In this document: positions 3,674 through 5,477 of the stretch, piece after piece
Layout of the letters: the number at the start of each line of letters is the position of its first letter
Numbering within the stretch: the first letter of the stretch is position 1
DNA from: Pseudomonadota bacterium
Lineage (GTDB): Bacteria; Pseudomonadota; Alphaproteobacteria; Sphingomonadales; Sphingomonadaceae
DNA length: 5,477 nucleotides
Assembly (NCBI GenBank): GCA_023427285.1
Contig: JAEZBH010000129.1
Span: 1-5,477, forward strand
Direction: 5' to 3'
Made by a program: the position numbers and the translations under genes
The notes under the pieces: model-generated
Told to the model about the DNA's origin: nothing
Seen by the model: the letters and a program-made list of their open reading frames with translations, nothing else
Databases searched by the model: none

Positions 3674-5477
3674 ATGCTGGCAACGGACACCATTCAGAAC
3701 GACAATGCGCAGCGCCCAAGCCCGGAGACGCTGCACCTGCTCAGCCAGCTTGAGCAGCGGGTGCTGTGGCTGGCCTCATGGACCATTCACAACGCCAACC
3801 ACATTCGCGAAAGCCGGGACGGCTTGAAGGTCGGCGGGCATCAAGCCTCCTCCGCGTCTTTAACGACGCTGATGACCGCGCTGTATTTCGCGGCGCTGAA
3901 ACCCGAAGACCGGGTGGCCGTGAAGCCGCACGCCAGCCCGGTGTTTCATGCCATCCAGTATCTGTTCGGCCGCCAGAGCCGGGAGCAGTTGGAGCGCTTC
4001 CGCTCCTTCGGCGGGGCGCAAAGCTACCCCTCGCGCACCAAGGACAAGGACGACGTGGATTTCTCCACCGGCTCGGTCGGGCTGGGCGTGGCGATCACGG
4101 CCTTTTCCTCGCTGGTGCAGGACTATCTGATCGACCACGGCTGGTTCGAGGCTGAAAAGCGCGGGCGCATGATTGCGCTTCTGGGCGATGCTGAACTGGA
4201 CGAGGGCAACATCTACGAGGCCCTGATCGAGGCCTACAAGCACGACATTCGCAACACCTGGTGGATTGTCGATTACAACCGACAGAGTTTGGACGCGCCG
4301 ACAACGGACCGCATGTTCCGCCGGTTCGACGACATTTTCGCCTCCACCGGCTGGGAGGTGGTCACGCTGAAATATGGCCGCCGCCAGCGTGACGCTTTCG
4401 CCAAACCGGGCGGCGAGCACCTGCGCGACTGGATCGACAACTGCCCCAACGCAGATTACGCGGCGCTGACCTATCAGGGCGGCGCGGCGTGGCGGGCGCG
4501 CCTGCTGACGGATATTGGCCACCTGCCCGGCGTCAAGGCACTGCTGCTCTCTTACAGCGACGAGGAACTGGCGGGCATCATGACCGGCCTTGGCGGCCAC
4601 TGCCTTGAGACCATTCTGGAGGCTTTCGCCGAAGCGGAGGGCAGCGACAAGCCGCGCCTGTTCATCGCCTACACCATCAAGGGCTATGGCCTGCCTCTGG
4701 CCGGGCACAAGGACAACCACGCCGGTTTGATGACGCCGACGCAGATCGAAGGCTTGCGCCGGAAACTGGGCGTGCCGCAAGGCGCGGAATGGGAACCCTA
4801 CGGCGGGCTGGATAACGATACGCGGGCAAAGCTGGAGCGCTTTGTGAAGGCGGCGCCGTTTGCGCGGAGTGCCAACCGCCGCTTCCAATCGGCCACCGTT
4901 CCAGTGCCGCCCATGGAGGCCTTCCCCCTGCCGCAGGGCGAAGCACAATCCACGCAGGCGGCGTTCGGGCGCATCCTGCTCGACCTCTCCCGCGAAGACA
5001 GCGACCTTGCCGCGCGGCTCGTCACCACCTCGCCGGACGTAACTGTTTCCACCAACCTCGGCGGGTTCGTGAACCAGCGCGGCATTTACAGCCAGAGCGA
5101 GCGGGCGGACGTATTCCAGCAATCCAAAATTCCGAGCGTGCAGAAATGGACGGCCCACGCACGCGGCCAACACATCGAGCTTGGCATTGCGGAGAACAAC
5201 CTGTTCCTGATGCTGGGCGCGCTCGGCCTCTCCCACACCCTGTTCGGGGCGCGCCTGCTGCCCATCGGCACGCTCTATGATCCGTTTATTGCGCGTGGTC
5301 TGGATGCTCTGAATTACGCCTGCTATCAGGATTCCCGTTTCCTGCTGGTCGCCACGCCCTCCGGCCTGACGCTGGGGCCGGAAGGCGGTGCGCACCAATC
5401 CATCAACACGCCGCTGATCGGCATGGGCCAGCCCAACCTCACCTATTTCGAACCCGCTTATGTGGATGAACTGGCGC
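3674..5477 (+). CDS. AceE-like / transketolase-family thiamine-diphosphate E1 enzyme (partial, 3' end outside window)
   Basis: The first 601 codons are present without a frameshift; the gene runs off the right edge. The protein resembles the homodimeric E1 of 2-oxoacid (pyruvate) dehydrogenase, which decarboxylates a 2-oxoacid on thiamine diphosphate; databases often label such alphaproteobacterial proteins simply transketolase. Aligned by eye to E. coli AceE, the active site is kept: GGHQAS (His56, AceE His106), KPHASPV (His86, His142), Mg/diphosphate ligands GDAELDE (Asp172, Asp230) and YNRQ (Asn202, Gln204) at the family's 30-residue spacing, IKGYG (Lys336), KDNHAG (His349, His407), and IAENN (Glu507, the cofactor-activating Glu571). 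After this comes the second pyrimidine-binding region with ATPSGLTLGPEGGAHQS. Start at 3674: GGGGAG lies 7 bases upstream. The N-terminus is about 50 residues shorter than AceE, so docking to an AceF-type E2 is doubtful. The exact 2-oxoacid substrate is not determined. Confidence 0.9.
   Translation, partial: MLATDTIQNDNAQRPSPETLHLLSQLEQRVLWLASWTIHNANHIRESRDGLKVGGHQASSASLTTLMTALYFAALKPEDRVAVKPHASPVFHAIQYLFGRQSREQLERFRSFGGAQSYPSRTKDKDDVDFSTGSVGLGVAITAFSSLVQDYLIDHGWFEAEKRGRMIALLGDAELDEGNIYEALIEAYKHDIRNTWWIVDYNRQSLDAPTTDRMFRRFDDIFASTGWEVVTLKYGRRQRDAFAKPGGEHLRDWIDNCPNADYAALTYQGGAAWRARLLTDIGHLPGVKALLLSYSDEELAGIMTGLGGHCLETILEAFAEAEGSDKPRLFIAYTIKGYGLPLAGHKDNHAGLMTPTQIEGLRRKLGVPQGAEWEPYGGLDNDTRAKLERFVKAAPFARSANRRFQSATVPVPPMEAFPLPQGEAQSTQAAFGRILLDLSREDSDLAARLVTTSPDVTVSTNLGGFVNQRGIYSQSERADVFQQSKIPSVQKWTAHARGQHIELGIAENNLFLMLGALGLSHTLFGARLLPIGTLYDPFIARGLDALNYACYQDSRFLLVATPSGLTLGPEGGAHQSINTPLIGMGQPNLTYFEPAYVDELA

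Noticed and set aside
3860..5398. A 512-codon open frame on the minus strand
   Set aside because: It lies entirely antisense to the E1-type gene, whose protein shows family motifs throughout. Long antisense frames are expected in GC-rich coding DNA, and the translated product shows no domain.

Overview
The window looks like chromosomal DNA of an alphaproteobacterium. The coding regions are GC-rich with strong G/C third positions. The helix-turn-helix regulator has the head-and-tail layout common in that class. GANTC, the CcrM methyltransferase site of Alphaproteobacteria, is almost absent from the two large genes but clustered in one intergenic promoter. Genus cannot be read from the sequence.

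Layout, left to right. (1) 1-82: an edge segment that may hold the last codons of a plus-strand gene (stop at 42-44) and a short hairpin. (2) 83-547, minus strand: an XRE-family transcriptional regulator. (3) 548-1100: about 550 bases without a convincing gene, AT-richer than the rest. It holds a candidate promoter for the regulator, several near-perfect inverted repeats, and a GANTC cluster that runs into the next gene. (4) 1101-1298, plus strand: a 65-residue unrecognised protein with a good ribosome binding site that can be folded into a leader hairpin. (5) 1342-3408, minus strand: a complete TonB-dependent outer-membrane receptor. (6) 3409-3673: a divergent promoter region. (7) 3674 to the right edge, plus strand: the first 601 codons of a thiamine-diphosphate enzyme of the AceE-like / transketolase family (homodimeric 2-oxoacid dehydrogenase E1 type).

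The regulator and the small protein are divergently transcribed across the repeat-rich intergenic region, so the regulator may act there on itself, on the small gene, or on both. The receptor and the E1-type enzyme form a second divergent pair; one serves nutrient uptake and the other central 2-oxoacid metabolism. No sequence evidence fixes the receptor's ligand or links it to the enzyme. No mobile element, CRISPR array, tRNA or rRNA was seen. The most unusual area is 950-1153, where inverted repeats, GANTC sites and a possible translation-control hairpin are packed in front of a small gene of unknown function.
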